From positions 1,493,001 to 1,557,000 of the forward strand of contig OU612066.1 of NCBI GenBank assembly GCA_914767715.1: a DNA stretch of 64,000 nucleotides, written 5' to 3'. Every line of letters starts with the position of its first letter. The stretch's first letter is position 1. A program made the position numbers and the translations under genes. Source of the stretch: Membranipora membranacea (taxonomy: Eukaryota; Bryozoa; Gymnolaemata; Cheilostomatida; Membraniporidae). The notes under the pieces were generated by a model, which had not been told where the DNA came from, did not search any database, and saw only the letters and a list, made by a program, of their open reading frames with translations. Of this stretch, positions 12,341-23,157 are shown piece by piece.

Positions 12341-15300
12341 TCATATCCTGTCAAGAGCCTCCAAAAGTACAATACTGTTTCCCCTTACAACCTATAAAAC
12401 AGAAAATGTCTTTAAAATGGCCGCAAGTCATACAGCTACAAGCATATTGTGAGAGGGTTATGGTATACTGGAATATGAAACCGCCTGGTGTGTGACATAT
12501 CAACATATCATATGAGTCTACCATGATATGTGTGCCTCAAGATCTTTTTTTCTCAGATTCTGATAGATCTACACTTGCCGGGCATTCAAGCCATAGAAAT
12601 GTTGCTGTGTTAATCATTTTTTCACCAATGCATTTATGTGGTGCAGTGTAGCTTTTTATTAATGATAAATGAGATCAGCATATAATACATACAACCATGC
12701 CAATAGAGTGTCTCTCTCCTGTCTTAGTCTCCTCTACTGACTCATCGATAACCAGATTCATAAAAGGATCGAAGCCTCTCAGCACTCCTGTAACTGATCG
12801 TCCACCATTCAGCTTCACTAAAACATAATCAATAGGGTCGCATTCAGACTGAAATTGGGTTATTTTCAATTTTGCCATCCTGTTCCTCAATTTGGAATCA
12901 TCTGAGACTATGTACTGAGTTAAAGCTAGGCTGTCAGCTTACAGCATCTGATGTTTACTCTGTGACTGATTGCCATGTCACAAAAAACAACCTGGTTCCT
13001 GTCGCATATAACATCATGTGGAAAGAGTAGCTAATCTAGATTTTCAGTGGGATAAGTTATTTAGTATCACGAGTGCTACGGCTACAGATAAGCTTCATCT
13101 ATTGATACAGATCTAATGGTTACTTTAAATGACTAGAGCTAGCGGTCTGTGAATACATGGAACACTCGGGTGGAATTTATGTGATCCAAGAACAGTGTGG
13201 ACGCAGTGGGGAACACACAATTACTACTGGCATTATCCTGCTTTTAACTCGAATTCATTGTGCGAAAGGTTGACTCGCTCAAAAAGTACTTACAGTTAAG
13301 CTTCTTGTCCATGTACCTGTAACACAAAAAATAGCATATCAACATAAGGTTTATTCTAAAAGAATCATCCTTCTGACCAAATCCTTGCAATCACTTCGAT
13401 CAGAGTCCTCTCTATTCTGGTTTTTCAATTACAATCTGACTCCCGAAATGCTCATTAGATTACCAGATGATAGTCAAGGAGTCAGTGATCTGATGGTCTA
13501 TGGTGAGGACTCATGATCTAGATTCAATTCCAAAAGCCAGAAGTTGTTTCAGAATTGAAAGGTGAGTAATTCATCCTTGCCAGGCTGTTGAAATCAGAAC
13601 CATTCACAATATAAAAAGCTCCACTTTGTTTAATTTTGGAAAAGAGTGACATGTAAAGCATCCATTTATTTAAGATTGGAATCAGCTAAGTAGTTTCTCC
13701 AGCCAGTCAGCTTCAAAACAAGCCCGTAACTAACCCTCTTGGACCACCAGGATGGCGTTGCTGGCGAGAACGAAGAGCCCATGTGTGAGGTCACAACAGA
13801 ATTCTTCGTACATGGAACGGTTAAAGTGAAACCAGGTTCTACCTCAGAATGTGAGTCATTCTACTCAGTTTTCTTTGCACTGGAATAATCTCTTTGATGG
13901 CATAAACTTAGTTTGAGTTTAACTGGTTTCATCCATTTTTGTAGAAAATACAAGAATCAAAAGTTTTGATGGGCAGAAATATCAGCAAAATGTACGCTTA
14001 TGACATCATATGCCCCTAAGCAAGGTTTGCGAGCGAGCAAGGCCTTACTTTGAGAAGTCATCACTTTAGTTTGAGTTGCCCAATAGAGATGTTCTATGGC
14101 TCATTTTGAAGCTTGGAGAACCACCTCTGATAATTCTAGGCTTTATTTCAAAGTTGCTACAAGGTTTTAGTATTATCCAACACTAGTTAGTCGCCCTTAC
14201 AAGGCCTGCTGACGGGTCAATAAAAGTCTTAGCATGAAATGAGAAAGGACGTTAATAAGGTCCAATTGGGTGTGTCTGTGTTGGTCCGTCAGTTCCTGGT
14301 AGCCTGACCAGATAATCGTAATTTTGATAAGCATATATTTTTTCTTCTTACTTCATCACCAAAATGAGGTATAGCCAGCATTAACATAAAACTTGTCATA
14401 AAAATAGATTGAAATGATCTAATTAATATTAAGGGTCAATATAATTCCAACGTGTTGGACTTGGAGAGATGATATGATCATCATGACGAGAGATGGAGAT
14501 TGGATGACCATATTCAATTCTAGTGGTTGAGTGAACAAGCGGTCAAGTCAAGGCCCCGACCCCTGTGTGAGCGCTCAACCACTGGACTGGTCTTGCACCA
14601 ACGCAACTTCTACAGAAGAAGGCCTGTGCTGCAAAGTGCATACTGCATGGTATGCTCAGGAAGGAACTGTAGAGGAGGTTCCCATCAAATGAATAAGCTA
14701 GTGGAGGATGACATAGATAGATAGAATAGATAGGTGCCCATGAATCATTGCAACTCATTGTTTGTTGTATGTATGCTACATACCTGACAAGTCTCCCTTT
14801 TTGGTAGGGAGCCTCCCATTTTTTAGGGGTATTTTCCACCTCCTCCCTATCTCCCATTTTCCTCCCTTTTTTCAGCTTCCTTCATCCAGAAGACTTTTTA
14901 AGCTTCTTGTTGCAAGAAAAACTATGTTTTCCTACCCCCACAGTACATATACCTAGATATAATTGCCTATTAACATACCATCTCTCCTCGTTCGGATAAA
15001 GTGCAACAATATAATTTGTAAAATCAGGTAAAATTATGCATTTCATAATATGAACACTCTAGTTTTAGCTTAAAACAAATGACAACACGGCCAAATTACA
15101 CCTTCACTGCGAGACGCGCAGAGTGGTACTCCGGGTCGGGAGTTCGTCCGCGGAGACCTCCTGATTTCTTGGTCTACCAACTTGTCATGTATGGTATGCT
15201 ATTATTGTGTCTGTAAGTAAAGCTTGTTTGTTAAAGGTTCTAGAGATAATTCTCCTTTGTTCATAACTCTACATTAGGAGGAGGGGGTGTGAGTGCTTCA

Positions 15301-15497
15301 GGTTCCATAGTGAGTATCTGGTTTGAATGAAAAACTTGATTTGTTTATGCCTATCAATCAATGAAATTTGATCAATCCTCAATGGGGCACATCATGATAC
15401 AGATTGGACAGAACCATACTCAATTATCTATAAACCAATATCTGAATCATTTTTACAATACCTACTTTTTCAGCTCTGGTGGATGTGCCTTACTCAT
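12341..15497 (-). CDS. SNRPG: Small nuclear ribonucleoprotein G (Sm protein G)
   Basis: Four coding exons on the minus strand, 15466-15497, 13294-13316, 12693-12817 and 12341-12391, total 231 nt and encode 76 residues, the same length as human SmG. The first exon encodes [12 protein letters not shown] 23-nt micro-exon supplies YMDKKLN. The third carries the Sm1 motif ([20 protein letters not shown]), and the last gives the Sm2 core ([16 protein letters not shown]). Phases 2, 1 and 0 fit exactly, and all borders are GT-AG. SmG is one of seven Sm proteins that ring the U-rich site of U1, U2, U4, U5, U11 and U12 snRNAs. The intron between exons 1 and 2 is about 2.1 kb and contains a complete MITE and a SINE-like head. 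The gene is divergent from ATMIN. Confidence 0.95.
13475..13550 (+). mobile_element. Degenerate tRNA-like SINE head in SNRPG intron 1
   Basis: A box A-like stretch (CTGATGGTCTATGGTGAGGA) is followed about 20 bases later by a box B-like AGATTCAATTCC. The layout resembles the head of SINE family B, but the body is not recognisable. Confidence 0.3.
14779..15193. mobile_element. 415-bp nonautonomous DNA transposon (MITE), copy 1
   Basis: Ends are inverted repeats: CATACCTGACAAGT at the left and its near-exact complement, closing in ACTTGTCATGTATG, at the right. The element is flanked by a perfect 8-bp target-site duplication GTATGCTA (14771-14778 and 15194-15201). It carries no ORF of transposase character. 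A second copy of the same length is at 37740-38156. Eight-base duplications are usual for hAT and P superfamilies. It sits in SNRPG intron 1. Confidence 0.88.
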
Positions 15498-17012
15498 CTT
15501 TAAGGTTGTAGATTAAGTTTACAAGTTTAAAATATGATTCTTTTCTTTCCCAAAAATTTCGTTTGACCTAACAACAACCTTGAGAGCACTTAGGCTATAC
15601 AATAATTTAAAGGGAGAACTGGCATATAGCCTGAAACTTTCCTACACAAATGGTTTGAGAAATTTGCTAATGAAAACATTTCCATGTCAGTGAATATTTT
15701 CAATACAATGCAATTTAATTCAGTTTGTGTATGAAAGTGAGTATCATAAGCAATATACATGCTTTTCACTGAGCAAGTCCAAATCATCTCCTTGGTAGAA
15801 CCTGTCCCTTTTCCTGTTTGCTTGTGCATGTTGTTGTTGAGAAATTCAGTTAGTTAGTAAGTAAGTTAACTTACAATTACATTTTACATGTATTATTATT
15901 ATAATATATGTAATAGTTAAGTGGTAGTTAGTAAGTAGGCACTACTAGTAGTCTCCTTATTTTTACAGTTTTTCAAATCCACCTAGACGCAGACTCCTTT
16001 CAAATCCTGATTCCCCCCCCCCAAACAGAAAAAATCCATAATCTGGGAGTGATCCCATAGGACAGGTAGTTACAAACAACCAAAACACATGTACCACATT
16101 GCAATGCCAACCCAACATATGATGATCAACCATTGGCACTCACATGCTTGGACTCCAGATGTATTAGAGCAATGGTTTAGTTCATTGATTAGAGCATTAT
16201 TAGTCCCTAGGATCAAATGCCTAGTCCATATCTCCTATAGTCTGCTTTTCATCCCTTGCAAATTCAAAACTTGATTTCAGGTTTCATCTGTTTGGTTGAT
16301 CGCATTCGGAGCTCTAGGGTCCTTTTGATGTGATATACTGCATGACACAATACGAGCTAAGGCATAGGCATGGATGTAGTGTATGCCAGATGTTAAATCA
16401 GTAGTATCATTGAGAATCAAATATATATTTAAATTTGGTAACAGCAAGACTTGTCAGAGATGCGTTAGTGGAGAGATTCAGCATCGGATGTGCCGAGTAG
16501 CCAACAGCGGTGTTAAAATACGTAGGGAAGGGTAGGCTAAGGAATGTGTCATACGGCTGAAGTAAAGCCGGCCCAAGAAAACCTTGCTCACAACTCTGGT
16601 GTTAATAATATGCAACATTATAAACTTGGTCTCACAGTAGCTGGTCAGTCAAGTGACATTATGTCCATAGTAATAAACAGGCCCTATTAAACTACTATTT
16701 TTACTTGAAGCATAGTCTTCTTAAGGTTGTGGCCACGCAGTCAATCCTTAATCAGTCCAGTCATCAACACAGATCATACACCACCTGGCACAATGAACCT
16801 GAAAGTCGAGGTGACATACACTGCCAGAAACTCTATTCTATACATTTGCAGTTCTGACTGATGAAGCTGCCAACTTTATGAACTTCGTAGTAATGAGTGG
16901 ACCTAATTTCTTTTGTAATTGAGGTGATTGTGACAACCTGTCAGACACCTTCCTGATAGCCTTTAGCATGATTATATTTATAGAGAGCAGGTAATGAGAT
17001 GTGACATGAGTA
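15498..17012. other. Divergent SNRPG-ATMIN intergenic region
   Basis: Probably holds both promoters. No TATA box is obvious. A weak tRNA-like stretch around 16165-16220 has a box A-like motif, but its box B-like motif is poor. No coding exon is seen. Confidence 0.35.
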
Positions 17013-20000
17013 ATGAAGCTCCAAAGTACCAGAAGCTCCAAAGTACCAGAAGAGATGGAACTCAAAACAATAATTCCGTTGATTGAAGATCTCATCAAAC
17101 CTTCAGAGACTGATCTCAGATGTATTTATGACAGCTGTGAAAAGACATTCAAACACAGACAAGCGCTCAATATGCATCTAACAGTCACACACAAACTTTC
17201 TGTAAGTGTAGATTGTTATACCAATGCAAGACTCATAATATGAGCTAAATCTTGAATTCTTTTTTTTTGTGTCAGCCAGTTGCCCTCCTAGACCTACAGC
17301 TAATTAGTTAGATTCTGGCACACCAAATCATCCAAATCATTTCTGACCCAACACATTGACGGACAGGCATTTTTCAGAAAACCCCTTAAATAACTTGTTA
17401 TCAACTTGAACAATTTCATAACGTACAGTCATTGTGAATTAATGGGAATGGCAATATTTCCTCTTTCTAAAAAGTTTTTGAAAGGTTTTCGGAACACAAT
17501 GTCATCTTCTTGTACAATGGTTTCAGTTTCATTGAACTCAAAATGCATGAGATCCTTGAGCATTTCATCCAGAACTGAGCCCCAAAATGCCCATGATTAG
17601 TTAATTGATTCCCATCGTCGGCTCAGATTTAACACCCTACATCAACACTGCAGTACATTGTACTGTGGAGCTTAAGCTAACTACACTTTACCATTTTTTT
17701 TTTTTGTCCAGGGTTATGGCGATTTCAAGAAAAAGACGCAGAAGGTTTCATACCTCTGTCCTGTAGAGAGCTGTGTAAGGTCTCATAAAGAGAAAGGATT
17801 TCTACGATTCCAGACACTAAAACAGGTACGTGTTAGGATAATTTGGAGACTAAATCTGGGCGGATAAAAGCAACACCGTTTCTCAAAGCACCTGCTGCAC
17901 AGAAAGATCTGATATATCTTCAGCTCCACTTTGACCCCTTGTAAGCTGTCTCAGTACCACTGATATGGTCCGCCAACAATTGCTCCGAATGCAATATTAA
18001 TTTACTGTCTCTTTCATCACTACACTTGCTAGGGTTGTCTCCCAGTTCCTATTGGGATGACAACTCCTCTTATGGAAAAAGTCCTATCACACTGAATCAG
18101 GGTGTCTGAAACATCATGTATGTGAACCTTTTCTCAGTTCTAAGTTCACAAAAAAGGAAACATGAACCAGTTAGCTTGAGCTTTTTTGAAAAATAAAGAA
18201 GGGTATAATCTCCTCAGGAAGACAAAAACCAAAAAGGTGTTTTCAATGCAAGTTAGTAGCGTTTGTAGTAAGATTACAGTACAGTGTATGTGATAAGTGC
18301 CAATCCTTAGGGAGGAAATTACTTATATTTAGACAGATTGCTGTTTCTAAATATTTTCCTACAATAGGAACAGACTCTATAACAAAGCAAGCCCAATCTA
18401 TGGTGACATGAATATACATATTCTCTCTAATATATTTGATGAAGCTTGACTGTTATTGACTGCGTCAAATAATGATGTGATCAGACCATGCTCTGATGGC
18501 TACAAATATAATTTGAGCTTTTGCTATCCTTAGGATCACATATGCCAAGTTATATGGATTATATAGTCATCTAGATTTCCGTATATCAGGCCATCTTTGA
18601 TTTTGCAGCATTACGTGAATATTCATAGTGAGAAGAGTCACGCTTGCGATGCCTGTGAGAAGAGATACTCCTCAGCCAAACAGCTTACAGCTCATATGGA
18701 GAGCTGTGGTAAGGTGTTTACATGTGCAATCTGTCACACTCCATACAGCAGTAAACAGGTGCTCGCTAAACACCAGCAGAGTCAGCATCCGGCCGCATAC
18801 AGACACGCTAAATATCTCATCTCTGAAAATGGCAGGAATCAGCTGAACGCTCAGCAAAGTCTTGATGATGAGAAGAAAATCAATAAAAGAAGCGATACCA
18901 ATATACCTGAGCCAATCAGGTGAGAAGGTCCCATAATATCAGCTATTCTTCTATATGACAGTGATGGAAATTGTAGTTTGCGCTTCATGTCTGGATATGA
19001 ATGTATTAATTAATAGAGTTTTTCTCACCATACACTCACAAGAGCACAGATTAGACCTACAGGAAATGACTGTCCTGTGGTTAATATGCTTTTATCTGTG
19101 TCACTGACCGCAGGTTTAACACAGAAGAGATAGCTCATCTCATCATTCTTATTATCATATTTTAGAGCCTGTGATGAAGGTGCATCCGCTGCTGCCGCCG
19201 CCAAGCCCCAAACAATAATAGTCATCAATGTTGATCCCAACTCAGTAACGAACAATGAGATGACTGACACTGAACAACAGGCAGCTAAAGCTAATCCAGT
19301 GAGATCAAGAGTACTTGGTAAGAGCAGTGCAGAGCAGATGGTAAGACTGCTTCCTAAGCCTATAGACTGTAGTACATCACAGCAGTGCAGTCAACTTAAC
19401 TGTGATGATAATATGGACATTAGTCATGAGCAAACGATGGGCTGGACTACAAGGGAATCATCCTCTACACAGACTGATATTATGAATGAGGCTGTCAGAC
19501 ACAGCGGTATTACCCTCGACTCTACTTCCTCCTCAAAAACAACCAGAAGTATATCCACTATGACAGATCCTACCCCAAAACCTAAAGCTAAGAAGGCGAG
19601 CCCAAGAAAAACTATTCAACACAGTAATAACAAACGCTCAACATGCAGAAAAAGAACTCGTGACGGAAACACGCAATCAACTTTGTTTTTGACATCCAAT
19701 GAAACAAGTACATTTGGTTTTCCGCACGTTGTACCAGATTATCACTCAATTAATCAGGCATATCCTGGGTATGTCTTTCCTCCGATGTCTAACACTGTCT
19801 CCCTCGCCACAGGTAATCAGTCCAGTCTGACTCCCTGGTGTGATGAGTCAGCCTATGAGCCGCTGAGCTGCACACATCCTCAGATACCACAACATCATAT
19901 AAACCCTCTCCAGTCTGCTGAGTTTGGTACTCAGGTAACCCCTCAGCAGACTATGGCATCTCAGACAGCGTCTAACACAGACCTCGGTACTCAGACTATG

Positions 20001-20513
20001 CTCTCAGCTATACTAGAAGGTATGGGCACCAGCTCCATCGAACTTCAGTGTGAACTTGGAAATCAATCTCTAGTTGACAATGCGATGTCGTTTGGAACTC
20101 AGACGTTTGGTACTCAGACATTTGGAAGCGTATCAGAATCTGAGATAGAGCCAAGTATCTCACAGATCGAGATGTCCTCATTTGGTACTCAGACCGCGGT
20201 GGACACTCAGACTTCCTCACTGCAGCTACCCAAGACTCCTCCGGTGGAGACGACTCCCACATTCCAGCCGATACCACTACACCAGAGCACGTCAGACTTT
20301 GCCATGCAGTTCCCTTATAATATGATGGATTTCGGCACTCAGACACCGATACCAGCCACTGACTTTTCGGCTAATGAGTTCACTTTTGATGATGACTTAG
20401 TTGATGCGGAGGTTGCCACGGGGAGTTCAGTAATACTTTCTCAAAGCTCAACCCAAACAGATTTAGAATTTCTTTTGAACAATATCCAAACACAAACTGA
20501 GAGTCTTTTTTGA
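17013..20513 (+). CDS. ATMIN: ATM interactor / ASCIZ zinc-finger transcription factor
   Basis: Four exons, 17013-17201, 17712-17825, 18609-18919 and 19166-20513, encode 653 residues, or 639 if translation begins at the second Met (17055). Four zinc-finger units follow the ATMIN order: C2H2 at residues 37-60, C2H2 at 79-107 (split by an intron), C2HC at 114-134 and C2H2 at 140-161. The long last exon encodes a disordered tail with nine TQT motifs (for example FGTQTF, VDTQTS, SSTQTD and the terminal IQTQTE). TQT motifs are the binding sites for dynein light chain LC8 in ATMIN. In known animals ATMIN drives transcription of DYNLL1 and LC8 binding damps it, a feedback sensor; the same role is inferred here. 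A basic patch (KPKAKKASPRK) may be nuclear localisation. An in-frame TGA lies just upstream of 17013. Confidence 0.93.
17016..17049 (+). repeat. Perfect 17-bp tandem duplication at the ATMIN start
   Basis: AAGCTCCAAAGTACCAG occurs twice in a row between the two candidate start codons at 17013 and 17055. Because 17 is not a multiple of 3, the duplication changes which upstream ATG is in frame. Confidence 0.9.
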
Positions 20514-20590
20514 GATGCAAATTCATATCGATTCTCATGTATAGATCAGAACAGTGAAGATTTGATGGCTCGTTATCAATTCAACCTCAA

Positions 20591-20596
20591 AATAAA
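20591..20596 (+). terminator. AATAAA poly(A) signal of ATMIN
   Basis: Overlapping AATAAA signals about 75 bases past the ATMIN stop codon. Confidence 0.65.
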
Positions 20597-21460
20597 ATAA
20601 ATTGGAAATGAGCAAACATTTTCATAAACATAACATCCTATCAAGGTTATGACGCCAACCCTTATAAAAAAAACTGCATTAATATACATGTATATAAGGT
20701 TTGCACTGTAGAGAATTTATCAGATCTGATGTTGTGCCACGTAACGAATTTAGAAAAATTTATTATACAGTTCATCCGCTTGGTTGTTAGATGGATGGAT
20801 TTATTACTATCACTGACATTCGGTGTATACACTGGCAAAAGACAAAACATAGAAATAATCAGGTCTCTGTTGATTTTGCTGTTCTCTTCCTAGGATCCTC
20901 TGTGTTAGTTACAGATTTGTTTTTTTTACATTGGACTGTCAATTTCCATGTTTGAGCTTTCATCAAGCCGCTGATATACTGTTATCAGTTGAATATGCCA
21001 CGGAAACAATCTGCTGCACAATATCCTCGCTATTTCTTCACTAATAGAAGACATATCACTGCTCTATAAGAACTGAATAATGACCATTTCTTTGTTTCCA
21101 TCGATTTCAAGTTCATAATTCATTAGTTTTGTAACATCTTGAAACTTCTCATGAATAATTGCAAGTCTTCTAACAGAATGACTATTTTGATTATTACCTA
21201 GCGCATCTCATCAGTGCCTAGGCCTTGTTTCAATAACAATAATGATGACACTAAGTGAGTGATATGGTGAAGGCGCTCGGGCGTCACCGAGGACAAAGAC
21301 CCCACACTAATACTAACCATCCTTTACAAAACCCACTCTTCCTGCCCTGTTATCACTGCAGTCTTTGTGTGAAAGTAATGAAAGGCAGCAATGCTGCTCT
21401 ATGAAAATTTTATAAGACTTGTATCTTAGTGAATCTGACAGTAATATACCGCTAATGACC

Positions 21461-21500
21461 TATAAATAGCGAGCTCGCGTGGAGCTTATCATCATTCTAC
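21461..21500 (+). promoter_or_regulatory. TATA-box core promoter
   Basis: TATAAATA at 21461-21468 is followed about 30 bases later by an initiator-like TCATTC near 21493. TATA boxes with a correctly spaced initiator are uncommon by chance, and this one precedes a signal-peptide ORF at 21680. Confidence 0.45.
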
Positions 21501-21679
21501 CTCGTCACAGCAGTCTCAGTACCATCTTATCTACAGGCAGAGCTGTCGCAGGATGAACAGAAAATGTGACATCCTAACTTGTGAGACTTTAACCATATTT
21601 TTCGCATTTATCTGATATCTTATTTATCTTTTGACATAATTTGCTACTGTGTTATAATTTTTATGGACATAACTGTAAA

Positions 21680-21889
21680 ATGAACTTTTTAAAATATTTT
21701 AGAGCCGTGGTAATATTGATTATTTTTTCGGCTGGAGAATTTTTTTCGCAAACTGCAGCCCGCAACCTTGAGGTCTTTCAACGCTCGAATCAATTTAGTA
21801 AAATTCATGGTCACCCTAAATATCATCATAAGGACAGAATTGAAGATTTTTCACCAAGCCTTGTCCTGTTGTGTTGTGACGTTGTTTGA
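21680..21889 (+). CDS. Candidate secreted small protein, unrecognised
   Basis: A 69-residue ORF that begins MNFLKYFRAVVILIIFSAGE, with a basic n-region, a hydrophobic core and a plausible cleavage after SQTAA, so a signal peptide is likely. The rest is short and rich in His, Lys and Phe. It lies about 190 bases downstream of the TATA promoter at 21461. A short upstream ORF (21554, 20 codons) precedes it. A second frame overlaps from 21768 and contains a Lys-Arg, so a frameshift or splice could extend the product. A good donor (CAG|GTAAGG) near 22256 and an AATAAA at 22755 suggest a spliced transcript. No family is recognised; a peptide precursor is possible. Confidence 0.3.
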   Translation: MNFLKYFRAVVILIIFSAGEFFSQTAARNLEVFQRSNQFSKIHGHPKYHHKDRIEDFSPSLVLLCCDVV

Positions 21890-22754
21890 ACTCAAACGAG
21901 CAGCACACCAGGTCACGGGTTCAAGTGATAGCTCAGCAAAAAATCTCTATCGCATCTTATCGATTGTTTCACAGGAGAAACAATCAAATGTCATTGTTGT
22001 TTTAACAAGCAGGGATAAATGAACGATACAAATAGCGAAATGTTTATATGTAGGCTATAATCATATACTATAATCATAATACCTTTGACACGATTCAAAA
22101 TATGATGCATTCATCAAAAGTTGTTTGCTTTCGATGGAATAATCTGTTTATTATTTTTGTGAATTCAACCAAATGATGGCTAATGTGATTTTACTTTGGT
22201 GCCAATTTTGAAATTTTTGGTGTTGGAAGATAGGGGCCTGATTCGACGTTAGAACAGGTAAGGTTTGTATTTGTCATGAGGGGAAAAGCAGCATTAAGTT
22301 CCAAATTCCTCAAATTCATTGCTGTATTATGTTGATGATAGTGATGCTTATATTCAAATGTCAACTTGTTTTGAGTTTGTCATATCATAGAGCCTACTGA
22401 GGAATCAAATCACCACTGTTTCAGGGTGGCGGCATAGAGGTTTGAGCGCTGACGCAATTAGACGAATCGCACTCCAAACCATTTAGTAACATGACAGTAG
22501 AAGTGATGTATTGTCACTGTGCTAAGTGTCATCCTCGAAATATGACAAGATTCAGAAAGCGAAGCTCTGACAAAAGTTGCTGAAAAGTTCAGCTAGGTTA
22601 AGAATAGATAATGTATAAGCTTGAGTGTTTTAGGATAGCGTCAATGTAGATGTTCAGCAACTTGTGTATAAGAGAGATATTGTCATCTATTGTATAATTT
22701 TCCATGGATTATGAGATGTTTCCTGGCATTCTGAAGCTACTTGCACTCTGAATC

Positions 22755-22760
22755 AATAAA
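22755..22760 (+). terminator. AATAAA poly(A) signal
   Basis: Candidate end of the transcription unit that starts near 21493. Confidence 0.3.
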
Positions 22761-23060
22761 GTGTTCTAAGGAACTATTTGAATTGAAGAGATGAAACTTT
22801 TAAATCATTTATTACATATATAGAGTTATATTCTCACAACAATAAAGAAGATAACTTTAGCGAACAAATAAGTCTGAGATTTGATGTACTTGAATATAAT
22901 TAATTAGGTACATTAGCAAAGTTGAATATGAAAATGTACACAATGTATTCAGGCATATTGATATTGAATACAGATATAGCATAGAATGACTTTGTTCCCT
23001 CTGACCTGGTTGCATAGCAATGATGCAGAAGTCGGGTAACAGCGCACCAGCCGATGCATT

Positions 23061-23157
23061 GATACTCTGATACTTTGATACTCTGATACTTTGATACTCT
23101 GATACTCCGATACTGATACTCTGATACTCTGATACTCTGATACTGATACTTTGATAC
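23061..23157. repeat. GATACTCT/GATACTTT tandem repeat
   Basis: About a dozen units of 6-8 bases built on GATACT. The ORF with repeating Ser-Glu-Tyr-Gln on the minus strand here is only the translation of this repeat. Confidence 0.9.

Noticed and set aside
14521-14584. Inverted pair TAGTGGTTGAG / CTCAACCACT as transposon ends
   Set aside because: Only about 12 of 14 bases match, with no target duplication; not enough to call an element.
20008-20346. 112-residue minus-strand ORF inside the ATMIN last exon
   Set aside because: Shadow of the TQT-rich ATMIN frame; no splice or similarity support.
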